DNA of 64,000 nucleotides from Pilaira anomala (GCA_025716855.1 JAIXMQ010000029.1:308088-372087), one strand, 5' to 3'. Positions 23,512 to 35,845 are shown, counted from the first letter of the stretch. The notes: generated by a model not told the origin, from the letters alone. Program-made: numbers and translations.

Positions 23512-25815
23512 TTAAGCATTGATATCAGGGTTTTCAGGAGCAGCGACAGTCTTTCTGTTCTTACGATAGAAACGAGTTTCTTCAGGATCGAAACCGGCAG
23601 CTTCATGACCATGAAGAGCCCATTCAGGAGTCTTTGCCATATAATCTAAACTATTGAAAGGTTTACCGGACTCCACGAGCTCAAAGAACTTATCATAATC
23701 AATATGGGTGTGCCATACACCATCCACCTTAAAGTTCTTATGCGCAATCAAAAGAGAACAAGAATGTGCATGCTCTGCAGAGATTTCATAATCACCGCCT
23801 AATTTAGAAACAAGCTTTTGACAGAAATCAATCACTTCTACATGGAAAGGAACGTTGGCCATAGTTAAATCACTAGCACCACTATAACCACAATAGGTAA
23901 CACCCTTGACTTCAATAAAGGAAGGTTTACCACGACGAATTAATTCGACGTAACCATCAATTTCTGCAGTGTTATGACCCTTAACTAATGTCATACGGTA
24001 CACAGTACGTTGACCCTTGAGTGCCAACTGTTCCAAACAGTTCAAGAAACGCTCCCAGAAATCTCTAAATAAGGGACGATCAATCTTCTTTAATGTTTCC
24101 TTGGTGGCTGCATCTACACTAACATAGAGTTGGGTAATGGGTACCATTTCAGCAATCTTATCGGGGAATTGAGCATTGGTAACAAGGAAAGAAGAGATAC
24201 GCTTCTTATGTAACATGGTAACAAAGTCATTGATATGAGGATAAAAAATTGGTTCACCTACAAGTGAAAGAGCACAATGTTTGATGGTAAATGCTTCTTG
24301 GAAACGTTCAGCTTTAACACCTGGAACACCCTTTAATTGCTTAATCATCTTGTAATGGTTTTCCATTGCACCGTCTAAAATGAATTGAGGATCATCTACT
24401 TTCCATCTCCAAGTGGTACCAACAGGGTTAGTATGATGTCTCCAACAGAACACACACTTGTTAGCACAGGCTAAAGAAGGAGTAGTTTCCATACATAAAT
24501 GACTTTGGATACCATAGAAAGCATGCTTATAACAGAAGCCACGACCACGCAATGCAGATTTAGTCCAACGACAGATCTTGACACCAGAATGAGTACCAAC
24601 TACTTTATAACCTTGCTTAGTCAAATTCTTCATGATCATGGGAGAAACCATCTCACGGGCTTGAGGAGCACTTGCTCTTTCTCTTGGCTTATTATCATCC
24701 ATACCAATCATACGTTTAGCCTTAGCTTTACTATTTTCAAAATCCTCTTCTTCTTCAGCACGTCTTTCCTTGGCAGCCTTAATCTTACTTGCCATATTAC
24801 CCATATCTTCCAAATCGACCATTTCATCACCTGAACCACCATCCACATCAATATCAGCATTTTCATCTGATCCTTCATCCTCTTCTTCATCGGATTGATA
24901 TGAAATATCTGTGGGTGAGAACTCTAAACATTGCTTGTCTTCAAGTTCAGAAACAAATCCATTTGACCAGGTATCGAATTGAAGCTTTTGATCTGCGTTT
25001 TTATCACATTCACCTAACGGGTAAATACGAGTAGCGCCTAATCTACCCAACCATTTATCAATGTTGGCAGCAGCTAAATTGAATTCATCACCATATGCAG
25101 AGTCACCTAAACCACATACTGCATAACGTAACTTTTTTAAAACATCACGATCTACACGGAAATCGTAACGAAGATCATGAAGCCAATTAGAGAACCTACA
25201 AGTAAATAATAATAGTAATAAAAAAAAGTTAAAAAAAAAAAAGTGTTAAAAAATAAAAATAAAAACTTCTTACCAATCTAATGGTCCTTCAACATTATAA
25301 GTAGACAAAATAAAGACACAAATACCAGTCTCTTGTAACAAATTATCATTGTCATATTCGGTAATATCCATCATTTCGATCTTGTTGACAGTAACCTTAG
25401 GATTTTGTTGAATTTTACTCTCGATATCGGATGCCATGTTTTTAGCTGTACCAGTTAAAGTAGAAAAGATAATCTTCAAGTTATCAATGATGACAGGTTC
25501 ATTTTCAGTTCCTTCACAAGCACATCCTTCTTTATCACTACTGCAACATCCAGATTTTTGTTCTTCTTGCTTGGTTTCAGTCTTGCAACATCCGGATGTT
25601 TCTTCTTTTACTGCTACAGTAGAAGAACAACATGCGTCTGCTGTTGTTGTTGACTTGGTTTGACAACAACCGGTTGTTTCTTCCTTCTTGGGTTGATCTT
25701 TACAACATCCTTGTTCGGAACCACATCCACCAGACTCACCTTCTTTAGGCTCTTCAGGTCCAACAGATAAAATGTTGGTGAACCCGTATAACAAACTGTT
25801 TAATAAATTACTCAT
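23512..25815 (-). CDS. TYW1: S-adenosyl-L-methionine-dependent tRNA 4-demethylwyosine synthase
   Basis: Radical-SAM enzyme that converts N1-methylguanosine-37 of tRNA-Phe, using pyruvate, to 4-demethylwyosine, the second step of wybutosine synthesis. Two exons on the minus strand, 25815-25274 and 25195-23512, join at a split Trp codon (GPLDW/FSNW) for 741 residues, near the usual ~730-810. After a Cys-rich N-terminal segment (about residues 30-102) comes the FMN-binding flavodoxin-like domain (FSTLTGTAK near 115; VCGLGDSAYGDEF near 205-217). A linker with an acidic run follows, then the radical-SAM core with the cluster motif CANKCVFC (Cys about 424, 428, 431). LSLVGEPIFYP, YVSVDAATKETL and the C-terminal IEVKGVTYCG are family signatures. 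Its N-terminal CC repeats are unusual (see findings). It diverges from the myosin gene with 548 bp between starts. Confidence 0.96.
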
Positions 25816-26363
25816 GAGTTGTTATTCGCAAAGAGAAAAAGAAAAAAAAAAGTTTTCAGGTCCTTTTTTTTTTTTTTTGCATTTGATGTGACTGCACATC
25901 TTTCTTATTGGATAGAAAGATCAAACTTATGGAAAATTTGACGTTTCCCTGAGAGGAGTTTCATTTACCCCCACAGAAAATAATTAATTTTTAAAGTGAA
26001 TGTCAAGAAGCTTCAATTAACCTGTTATCAGTTTAGAAGTATAATTATGACCATTACTCTTTAACAATTTATTGTAATAAATAAGAAAACTCTATAGATT
26101 CTCTGACATGTAGTAGTATACATAAATACATAAAAGCATCTTTTAAAGAGTGTCCAAGTGAACATTTTCAATTAAGAGTAACTGCAGCTTTTTTTTTTAT
26201 CAATGAAATGCACAGAAAATCATTCTCCGTTTATTTGGAATTTTCCTTTTTTGGTGATGTTTACAAAATCACCCAAAAAAGAATATTTAAATGCAAAAAT
26301 GTAAAAAAAAAACTCGGATTATTATTCTTTTTTCTTTGTTCTGCTAATATACCCACTCAAAAA
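25816..26363. promoter_or_regulatory. Divergent promoter region TYW1 / myosin
   Basis: 548 bp between the TYW1 start (minus) and the myosin start (plus). T tracts lie at about 25865-25878 and 26190-26200. The sequence just before ATG 26364 is open in one frame but low-complexity and not conserved-looking, so I treat it as leader. No specific binding site is recognised. Confidence 0.45.
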
Positions 26364-29300
26364 ATGATCACCAGTTCAACACCAATATCTTCGCCTTCAT
26401 GTGGTGTCGGTTCCTTTATACATAGTTATGGTTCGAAGAAATTTATTCGGCCAAAATCCGATGATGTTTTAGATGCGGTTGCACAAGCTAGATTCAATGA
26501 AAAGAAATGGGTTTGGATACAAGATGATCAAGAAGGTTATGTAAGAGGACATGTTATTAGTGAAGATAATGATACTGTAGAAATAGAATTTGAAAATGGA
26601 GGGGTAATTATATATATTTCATTAAGCATTTTTCCCTAGAAATTAATTTTATAGCTTTTAATAGACAGCCGTTGTACGTGTTTCCATGATACAACCTATG
26701 AATCCACCTAAGTTTGATATGGTAGATGATATGGCTGAACTGACTCATTTAAATGAACCTTCAGTCATTCATAATTTGACAGTTCGATACAAGACTAATC
26801 ATGTTTATGTGAGTTCTTCCATGTTTATATCAATTATCAAAACTAACTTTGTATCAAAGACCTATTCTGGTTTATTTTTGGTAGCTGTAAATCCATATAG
26901 AAAGCTTCCTATTTATTCAGAAGAATACATTCAATCCTATAAAGGTAAAAGAAGAGGAGAGATGCCACCACATATTTATGCTGTAGCAGATCAAGCGTAT
27001 CATGATATGGTACAAGACAAAGAAAATCAATCTATATTGATCACGTAAGTTTTAAAAGAGAAAGAGAGTAAGATCTACACAGATTATGCACAACGAAATA
27101 ATTAACTTATTATTTTAGTGGAGAATCAGGTGCAGGAAAAACAGAAAATACAAAAATTGTAATTCAATATCTTACAGCAGTTGCCACGACAACGAATAAA
27201 CCTACAACCAATATTTTACAAACACAAATTTTACAAGCAAATCCAATATTAGAATCCTTTGGTAATGCACAAACTATACGTAATAACAACTCTTCTCGAT
27301 TTGTAAGTTTATTAATTTTCCGTGAACTTTGATTGAGATAGATTCTTATCTTTATTTTTTGTTAGGGTAAATTTATTCGTATTGAATTTAATAGTAGAGC
27401 ACAAATCTGTGGTGCAAATATTGAATGGTATTTATTGGAAAAATCCCGAGTTCATCAACAAACTTCAAAAGAAAGAAATTATCACATCTTTTATCAATTA
27501 CTAGAAGCAGATGAGGAAATAAAGAGTGAGTTTCCCTTTTTTTTTTTCTTTATACTCTTTTTGAAACTAAACATTTCTTTTTCATTTTAGAGCAATTATT
27601 ATTAACGGGTCAACCTCAAGATTATAACTTCATTAAACATTCTAATAAACGTATTGAAGGAGTAGACGATTCAGAAGAATACAAAGCACTATGCGTAAGT
27701 ATAAATTTATTTTCAACCAAATCGTCCTCTAAAAATAACACATATACACAGAAATCTTTGGAAATTATGGGTCTAACGGAAAAAGAAAAACTCGATTTAT
27801 TTCGTATCGTAGCCTCAATTCTTCATTTGGGAAACATCTCCGTAACAGATTATCGTGACAGAGCCGATATTCGAGACTTTTCTGTAATAGAAAGAGTGTG
27901 TCATTTATTAGGTATCTCTGCTGAAGAATTCAAAAAGAGTTTATTATCACCTCGGATCAAGGCAGGTAGAGATTGGGTAATACAAGCCAAATCACCTACA
28001 CAAGTTGTAGCTAGTTTAGACGCACTTGCAAAGACGTTGTATGAACGAAATTTTGCATTTCTTGTACAGCGCGTAAATAAGGCAATTGATGGACACAAGA
28101 GTAAAGATAAATTAGGCTTTATCGGTGTATTGGATATTGCCGGATTTGAAATCTTTGAGGTAAAAATGAAAAAAAAAAAAAATAGAATATACTAAAAAAA
28201 AAAAAAAAAATGTCATAGTCAAATAGCTTTGAACAACTTTGTATCAATTATACAAATGAAAAGCTTCAACAATTTTTCAATCAAAATATGTTTGAATTAG
28301 AGCAAGAAGAATATCAAAAAGAGAAAATTGCATGGAATTATATTGATTTTGGAAATGATCTTCAGCCAACTATTGATTTAATCGAAAAAGCAAATGTAAG
28401 TTTTATATCCTTTTATATTTTTTATAATACTTTCTAACTCAGTGATGTATGCATAGCCTGTTGGTATCTTATCCTGTTTAGAAGAAGAATGTGTAGCACC
28501 AAAAGGAAGTGATGGTCGATTCCTAGAGAAATTAAACAAATTCTGCGATAAAGACAACCCAGAAGCAAAATACAAGAGTACACGATTCCGTGATGGATTT
28601 ATCTTGAAACATTATGCAGGTGATGTAGAGTACTCTGTAGATGGATGGATAGAAAAGAATAAGGATCCATTAAATGAAGATATTACAAGACTTTTGGCCA
28701 AGTCCAGTCAAAAACACGTTGCTCTCTTATTTGAAGATTACTTAACAGACGATGTTCCTTCGTCCCCGTCACTTGTCAAATCATCTGATTATCCTTCTTC
28801 CTTTGCAAGTATTCTCAAGTTAAAAAAGGGTAGTGGCTCATTCCGAACAGTAGGACAACGACATAAGCAACAATTATTAGCTTTAATGAACACTTTACAT
28901 ATGACACACCCTCATTTCGTTCGATGTATTTTACCTAACAACCTTAAACATGCAGGTGAAATTCAAACTAAACTTGTATTAGATCAACTACGTTGTAATG
29001 GTGTACTTGAAGGGATTCGTATCTGTCGAAAAGGATTTCCCAACAGATTATCATTTGACGAATTTAGAAAACGGTATCAAGTGCTCTGTCCTGATTTATT
29101 AGATCGTGAAGCGTTTATTGATGGAAGAACCGCTTGTCAAATGTTGGTGAATCAGATGGCTTTAGATGGCGATAAGTATCAAATTGGTACCACTAAAGTT
29201 TTCTTTAAAGCAACTGTCTTGGCTGAACTAGAGGAGCTACGTGATGCTAAATTAAGTGTATGTATCACCAAGTTTCAAGCTTATTGTCGTGGTGGGATTG

Positions 29301-30385
29301 CACGTCAATATCGAACTAGATTCTCTCGACAAACAGATGCTATCCGTATTATGCAAAGAAATGCACGAATTTATGTTTCATTACGTGAATGGCCATGGTG
29401 GAAGATCTATGCAAAACTAAAGCCATTGAACGCTGCGTACCGCGTAGATAGTCAAATGAGAGAAAAAGAACAAAAAATTACTGCATTAGAAACCCAAGTA
29501 AAAGAGCAATATGATGCTTTAAATGAAGCTGTGGTACGTAACCAAGAATTAGAGGGTGAACATCAAGACTTTAAAGAATTAATTATGGCGGAGCAAACAA
29601 TGATACGAGAATTAGAAGAAAGTAAAGAAGATTTATTAGCTAAATTTACAACTTCAGAAGAACGTGTAGAGGAATTAGAGCTTGAGTTACAGGAAAAGAC
29701 CGGAATTTTTGAGCAAACAAAGCGAGCACAAGCTGATGAAATCGAACAGTTAGTTACAAAGGTAGATACATCAAAATTAGTCAATGATAGATTGATTAGT
29801 GACTTGGAACGTAAAAAGGAGGAAAGCATACAACTTAAAGATCGGTTAAAACAAGTAACAGAAGAAAGAGATGGATTGCAATTACAACTAGTGAATTTAC
29901 AGAATGAAAAAGTAGCTACACTAGAAAATAATCAAGCTTTATTGCAAGAACAAGACATTGTACAAAAAGAAAAAATCAATACATTAGAAAATGAAAAATC
30001 TCAATTGACTGAACATATTTCAGACCAAGAGATCGAATTAGAAGATTTAAAGCAAAAATTAAAATCTAGTTTGGAAAATGAAGAAAATCTCAAACAAGAA
30101 AAAGATACCCAGTGCAATATGCTTGAAATAGAATTAAATTATACTCGTTCTGCTTTAGATGAAGAGATAAAACTCAAACAAGATTGGGAATCAAAGTATA
30201 ATGATCTAAAAGCTGATTGGGATGAGTTAACCGCTCTTGTGCGCTCTGAATCTGACCAAGCCAAAGCTAGGCAATCCAAGTAAGTGAATTTATAACCTGC
30301 TTTTTTTTCTTTAAAAAAAAGATATTTACTTTATTTATATAGATTTGATCAAGTATTAAGTGGTTTGAAATTTATTCAAAAGTAA
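26364..30385 (+). CDS. Myosin heavy chain, class II-like, short tail
   Basis: Actin motor of the conventional (class II-like) type. Ten exons join in frame: 26364-26603, 26665-26808, 26860-27044, 27119-27302, 27366-27525, 27591-27694, 27752-28159, 28219-28395, 28457-30279 and 30343-30385, for 1155 residues. An SH3-like N-terminal subdomain ([16 protein letters not shown]) precedes the motor. The motor shows the P-loop GESGAGKT, switch I NNNSSRFGKF and switch [11 protein letters not shown]. Actin-binding and relay regions follow ([47 protein letters not shown]). One IQ-like segment lies near 805-825. After the [13 protein letters not shown] neck comes a coiled coil of only about 280 residues, far shorter than the ~1000 or more usual for class II tails. 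The last 14 residues come from a separate small exon. The stop lies 20 nt from the stop of the convergent PLAA gene. Confidence 0.92.
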
Positions 30386-30405
30386 AACAAATAAAAAATC
30401 TTTTT
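30386..30405. terminator. 20-nt gap between convergent stop codons
   Basis: Only 20 bases separate the TAA of myosin (30383-30385) from the TAA of PLAA (30408-30406). The two mRNAs must overlap in their 3' UTRs or use poly(A) sites inside each other's coding ends. Confidence 0.8.
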
Positions 30406-32279
30406 TTAACCTAATAATTGAAGGATTTCAGAAGCTGCTTTTTGCATACGTTCTTGACCAGTTTTTTGAGATTGAATACGTCTAATTTCTGCCTTTCCGT
30501 CCATAATGTTAGCTACTTCACGACAAGGGCCCGATTGTGCAATCTAATAATTTTCAAGTTAATATATTTACATTTATATCTTAACAATCAGTTTGACTTA
30601 CCAAGGTACCAAAAGCCATTACGAATCTGTAAAGATTCTCATCATCTTGTTCATCCTTTAACAATTCAACAAGTGTACCAGTAAGCCCAAGTTCAATTTC
30701 ACCTTCCCGTTTGCTTGAGAGTAAAATAGCAAAATTAACAGCTAAAGTACTTTGTGCTAAACGAGTTGCTTTTCCCTTAAACTTTCCAGATACATCTACT
30801 TGCAACATGTCAGAGATAATACTACGTCTATCCCAAGCCAACTGACGTCCAGCTTCTTGGTTGAACAAATTAGCTAACCCACGATAAGCTAACATAGCAT
30901 TCGTCTCATTACTAGCAACTGCGGGAGATAGCCCACCTGCTTCTCTCAAGAACCCTACAACGTCTCTATGAGGAATAGCTGAAGCTAATGCATCAGGTGC
31001 ATAAAGGGCAAATAATCGAACTAAATCCAAAGCAGGGAATCGTTTATCTAAAGGCCATTGAGTTACCATCTTGATGACTGCCAAGATACCTGCGTCGTTA
31101 TTTAATGAAGTACCAGTTGGGTTCTTTAAAAATGCTATAGATAATGACAAGCAATCGAATTCTTCTGACGTGAGCTGAACATCGACAATTTCTTGGTTCA
31201 ATGATCGGATCTTGTTGAAGACAGCGTCTGGGTTAGCTTGCTTCAATGTCAAGTAGCCACGGATAGGCAAAATCTTGCTTTGTTGAGGAGATACTGTAGA
31301 TGCAGTAGGAGTAGTATTATGTTGACCAGGTCTGTAAGATCCACCTCCAGTGAAAGGATCAGTATAAGTGGGTGGGGCAGATACTGTAACGGCTGCATTA
31401 CCAGGTTTATAGGATCCACTACCAGTGAAAGGATCAGAATAAGTATTGGAAGCAGGGTTAGCGCCACTAGCAGTCGCCCCAGGTGTATATCTGTTACCAC
31501 CTGTAAAAGGATCTTGATATCCACTACCCATATTTACACCTTCAGCATTCTTAATAATGAAATCTGCGACTTGATCCATGAAAGATTGATCCAACTGATG
31601 TCTAGCCAGAAAGACTTGTGCAGCATCATAAGGATTTTGAGTGACATTATAAGGAAGTTTCAAGTTTCCATTGGGTCCAGCACCTACATCAATATCAAAC
31701 ACATAATCGTATTCTTTTCCTTCATAGGTTTGCTTTGATTTGTTTGAACCTACAACCTCACCAATTTTTTGCCATTCGTTTCCAGTCCATTGATGAGCCT
31801 CTACCGTTGCCCCCATATTAATCATCATCACTTGACCTTCCTTTTTACCAGGTCGTTGTAACGCTTCTGGACCAGATAGTTTATCCTTCTCAACATCACC
31901 CAGTTGGTTGGATGGGATAGATTGGTTTGCTAATAAATCATCAAATTCTTTTTGTGCTTCAGGAACTGCCATACGTTCTGAATCGCGGGTAAATACACGT
32001 ACTACAGAATCACTACCACCTACAACAAGATCACCGTTAGGTAATCCAGCAACAGACCAAACAGATATACAAGGTTGTTGAAGGGTTTGAATACATTGTC
32101 CATCTTTCCAAATACGAACTGTACGGTCTTCACCTGAAGATACGAATTCTCCTGAGCTCAAGACAATCACTGAATAAACAAATGATGTATGACCATCTAA
32201 CTGTTGAACACATTCTCCTTCTAAAGTCCAAACACGAAGTGTGCTGTGATAAGATATTAGCATTTTTTCTTACGTTGTA

Positions 32280-32322
<43 letters not shown>

Positions 32323-33162
32323 ATCGTTAGAACAAGATACAAATCCAATTCCAGGAACTAATGCAAGTCCTCTCACTGCTTCTGTATGGCCTTGATAAAC
32401 GTGTGATAATTTACCATCCTTCCATAAACGAATCGTTTTATCAGCAGAGGCTAAGAAAGGCATAAGTAAAATAGATACAGATCAAAAAGTATATATTACC
32501 TGTCAAAACTGTTTCATCATCAATAGCAAGTACACCCCAAACAGCAGCTGCATGTCCTTCGAGTACATATACCTTTTGAAAATCTTTCCATACAATGGCC
32601 TTACTAAAACTATTGTTAGAAGACAAGTCGTTTACTTATTTATATATACGTACGTATCCCAAGAACCAGAAACGATATGTCCAGAAGGTGTTGTAGTTAA
32701 CGTACATACATTCTCAGTGTGTCCAATTAAAGTATGGGTAGGTTCTTCAGGGCGACGAGGATCATATACATTAATAAACTTGTCGGATCCACCAGAAACA
32801 ATAAGTCCTATACAAGTCATTACGCAATTAAATCAAATGTTACTTTTTTAATCTTGTTGAAAGTTTACCTTCAGGAAACATTCCGTTGGGTTGAATAGAA
32901 CTTAAAGCATTCACGAAATGACCATGTCCCAAAAATACCTTATCAGGTGAAAATGTGTTGGGACTAGTACGTATCCAAGAACGCACTGTCTTATCGCGAG
33001 AAGCAGAAATGATCGTATCATTTGACAAGGCACATACTGCTTTCACCTATAATATATTATAAGTATATTTGAAAGAAGGATTTATATTTTTTTTGTTTTT
33101 TGTTTTACGTCTTGCTCATGTGCTGTAAGAATAGACTCTAACTTGTAGGGTGGGTATGTCAT
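30406..33162 (-). CDS. Phospholipase A2-activating protein homologue (Doa1/Ufd3, PLAA)
   Basis: Ubiquitin-binding Cdc48/p97 cofactor that controls ubiquitin turnover and sorting. Seven exons on the minus strand join in frame: 33162-33109, 33046-32869, 32807-32654, 32609-32500, 32450-32321, 32243-30602 and 30543-30406, giving 801 residues (yeast 715, human 795). The N-terminal ~300 residues form a WD40 propeller (SASRDKTVRSW, SGGSDKFINVYD, SADKTIRLW, SSGEDRTVRIW). The PFU ubiquitin-binding domain follows (YNVTQNPYDAAQVFL about residue 420), then a linker with three DPFTG repeats. The C-terminal PUL domain, with helical repeats, binds Cdc48. Intron 5 holds a long A tract on the coding strand. 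Exon 7 was found from the phase-0 donor at 30601 and the continuing PUL sequence ending in ILQLLG. Strong identification. Confidence 0.94.
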
Positions 33163-33742
33163 TTTTTTTTTCTGAAAGTATAAAGAAAAATGAATGATTG
33201 GAAAGGGGACGCGCAACCTATTAAATTTGCATTATAAGCCCTATGAACACCCTCTTTTTTTCACAATTCAAATCTCAGATAATAGTTTTCGCTCTGCCAT
33301 GCGTGAGAACTATGTGCGCGCGAAATGTAACTTTCAGGTTTGACATGATAAGTAAAGCGTACCTGCTTTAATTTATTCTTTGAAGTTAAAAGTAGATTCT
33401 TAATAAATACATGTACGACTTGATTCACATTAGTGTTTCACTTCTTAATGTAAAAGCGGTTATTATAAGATAAATAAAAGGCTTATCAATCAATTTTTAT
33501 TTGTGGATGTTCTTTTCTCCATATGATGAAAATAAATTCTATAATAACTATAAAATACCTTTCTCATCCAAATGTATTTGTGTGTGTCATGTAAAGCTTT
33601 CTAAATCCGATTAAATATGCCCCAATTGTAATTAGAACAATTAAAATACCCGCCTTTTTTTTTTACCAAATACAACGCTAAGCGAAAAAAAGCGCGGGAA
33701 AAATAATAAAGAATAGCATGATTTTCGAAAAAGAAAAATAAT
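33163..33742. other. Intergenic spacer PLAA / uridine phosphorylase
   Basis: 580 bp holding the PLAA promoter (its minus-strand start is 33162) and the 3' end of the uridine phosphorylase gene. It contains a short GC-rich patch around GTGCGCGCGAAATG near 33315 and a T tract near 33655. No gene is recognised. Confidence 0.45.
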
Positions 33743-34757
33743 TTATTTAGAGGCAGGTTCCCAAACGGTACCAGCGGCTTTCATTTCATCTTCAATTGTA
33801 ACCTTAATTAAAGCATCTAAACAAGCTTTACCAACTAAAGGTTCCAAAATATCTACTTGATCAGGATGAATGAAAGAATTTCCAACACGATCCGCAAAGA
33901 CTTGCATACAACCAGCAGCCTTAATACGCTTAGTAGGATCACGAGCACATTTAGCTAAATGAAACAACATACTTGTTTCCATTTCAATTGAATGTGTATC
34001 AGGAAACTTCTCAGTGATTTCTTGTACTAAATTTTCATTATCATCCCAAAAGACGGGATCTTGACGTCCTTGAGAAGAATAAAAGGAACATCCATCGGCA
34101 TTTAATCCACCTGTCACGACAGGTCCTACTGGTTTACCTTCTTCTTGAGCAGGTCCCAATGCATCTTGTACTGTCTTTGAAAGAATCTCCGTCATGTCTT
34201 CATCAGCATCAAAGTTACCAGAAAAGAAATATGGAACATCTTTTAATTCAGGGTAAACTGGATGTTCTGCAAAATGATCAATATTACGACGAATACAGTA
34301 TCCTCCTTTAGGTACCACAACTGAGCCAGGTGGAGCGGAGGTAGTAAGTGATCCACAAGAACCGAATCGGATAATAGCCAAGGTACCATCTACACTAGCA
34401 CGAGTCTCACGTACAAAGAAATCCATCATACAGTTACCCATACCACTAAATATTATGTTTGAGTGATCCTGTTACTTTTTTTTAATTATTATTCTTAAAA
34501 ACTTACATGGCTAAAATTGTAACAGGAACACCTTTATATCTACCTGTAATCGTAAGGAATCCTCTTTGACTTTGCTTTTCAAAAATAGGATGGCCTGTTT
34601 CTTCTTCACTATCTAAATGCTTGGCAATTCTTCTAGCACGTACATGATCTCCTACAGTCAATACACGGTTTGCAACATCTCCTGTCTTAACACTCAAATG
34701 ATATACTCTATCTTCTGCATCTCTAGGGAAATTGGCATTTGAAATACTTTCCTTCAT
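33743..34757 (-). CDS. Uridine phosphorylase, eukaryotic type
   Basis: Pyrimidine salvage enzyme that cleaves uridine with phosphate to uracil and ribose 1-phosphate, in the cytosol. Two minus-strand exons, 34757-34507 and 34445-33743, join at a split Ile codon (ILAIGMGN) and give 317 residues, close to the ~310 of animal enzymes. Nucleoside-phosphorylase family signatures are visible: VGDHVRARRIA near the start, ITGRYKGVPVTILA then GMGN, IIRFGSCGSL with the conserved Gly-rich turn, and SIEMETSMLF, where the Glu-Met-Glu contacts the ribose. The family has purine and pyrimidine members; the pattern favours uridine. The gene is divergent from the RRG7-like gene with 203 bp between starts, so a shared promoter is possible. 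Confidence 0.9.
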
Positions 34758-34836
34758 ATTAATTATATTTTACTTATTTATTTTAAAATATAAAAAAAGG
34801 GAAAGATAAAACTTCAGAAAACCCGACCCCTTTATG

Positions 34837-34870
<34 letters not shown>

Positions 34871-34960
34871 TGATACTCAGTCACAAAAAACACTAACAAA
34901 AACTCTCTTTCTTTCCCTTCTTTTTAGTGAACCCCTTCTTTCTTTTTTAGCCTGAATAAA
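34758..34960. promoter_or_regulatory. Shared divergent promoter, poly-T at centre
   Basis: 203 bp separate the start of uridine phosphorylase (minus) from that of the RRG7-like gene (plus). A T tract of about 30 lies at 34841-34869, and CT-rich sequence runs up to ATG 34961. Poly(dA:dT) tracts in such positions are known to exclude nucleosomes in fungi; that role here is inference. Confidence 0.5.
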
Positions 34961-35542
34961 ATGACACTTCATCGAATCATACGACGTAGTATATCCACTG
35001 CAGATAAACAAAGCCAATTGGCTCAATTTTTGAAGCAAGAGAAAGACGTAACGAGTACAGTGTACCGTGGTACCTTATTTGAACTACAAACCCTGGCTTC
35101 TCTTGAACAAAACACAGGCATGTCTTTACAGCATGTCGGTGGTAAAAGTGATGGTGGTATCGATTTAAGAGGTCATTGGTTTAATGACATTCATATTTTA
35201 GTACAATGTAAAAACATAAAAGGCGGTTGTACACCCGAGCATATTAGACAACTTATGGGTACCACCGTTATATCTTCCAACAAACGTACAAAGACCATTG
35301 GTATCTTATCCACCATCAGTCATCGTCATTTTACCCGTGACGTCTTGTCCCATTTTAATGCAAGTTCTATACCGCTTGGTTTAGCCACTGTACAAGATAC
35401 TAACTTAAAATCTCTTATGTTTAACCGAAAGGCACAAGCCTTTTTAAATGGCTTGACTATTAGCTCTCAATTTGATTCAGAAGGAAATGAGTCTGTTTAT
35501 ATTGATATATCGTCTTCTTTAACCGAAAAAAAAAGTAAATAA
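34961..35542 (+). CDS. RRG7-like mitochondrial protein (DUF2034, PD-(D/E)XK fold)
   Basis: Single-exon protein of 193 residues resembling the fungal RRG7 (required for respiratory growth) family. The N-terminus is basic and hydroxylated (MTLHRIIRRSISTADKQ) and fits a mitochondrial presequence. The core resembles a restriction-endonuclease-like Mrr/PD-(D/E)XK fold: a Glu in GTLFELQTL, Asp in GKSDGGIDLRG, and the QCK of ILVQCKN. Together these form the usual E...D...(E/Q)xK catalytic pattern. A nuclease role in mitochondrial DNA maintenance is inferred from the fold, not shown. Start ATG 34961 follows a CT-rich leader ending in AATAAAATG. The stop is 73 bp from the end of the convergent C2H2 gene. 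Confidence 0.82.
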   Translation: MTLHRIIRRSISTADKQSQLAQFLKQEKDVTSTVYRGTLFELQTLASLEQNTGMSLQHVGGKSDGGIDLRGHWFNDIHILVQCKNIKGGCTPEHIRQLMGTTVISSNKRTKTIGILSTISHRHFTRDVLSHFNASSIPLGLATVQDTNLKSLMFNRKAQAFLNGLTISSQFDSEGNESVYIDISSSLTEKKSK

Positions 35543-35615
35543 AAAGAAAATCATATATATATATATATATATAAAGTTTTATATTAAATACTACTACAAT
35601 TATTTTATCTTTCTC
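35543..35615. terminator. Short convergent 3' region with (TA)n
   Basis: 73 bp between the stop of the RRG7-like gene and the stop of the C2H2 gene. It contains a TA microsatellite at about 35553-35572. AT-rich TA elements are common in fungal 3' ends, so this may serve both genes. Confidence 0.45.
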
Positions 35616-35845
35616 TTATATATAACCTTGTGGTTGCTGTTTTGACGTTGAAGACTGTAAAGGATTACAATAATGGACTTTTAGATGTCGTCGCATATTA
35701 CTTTGAACACTAAATCTTCTACCGCAACCCACTTGAGGACACACATGAGGTTTCTCACCAGTATGAGAAAGTACATGAATTCTTAAAGATGAAGGTCTTG
35801 AAAAGGTTTTTAAGCATTGAGTACATTTATATCTACTACTACTAC

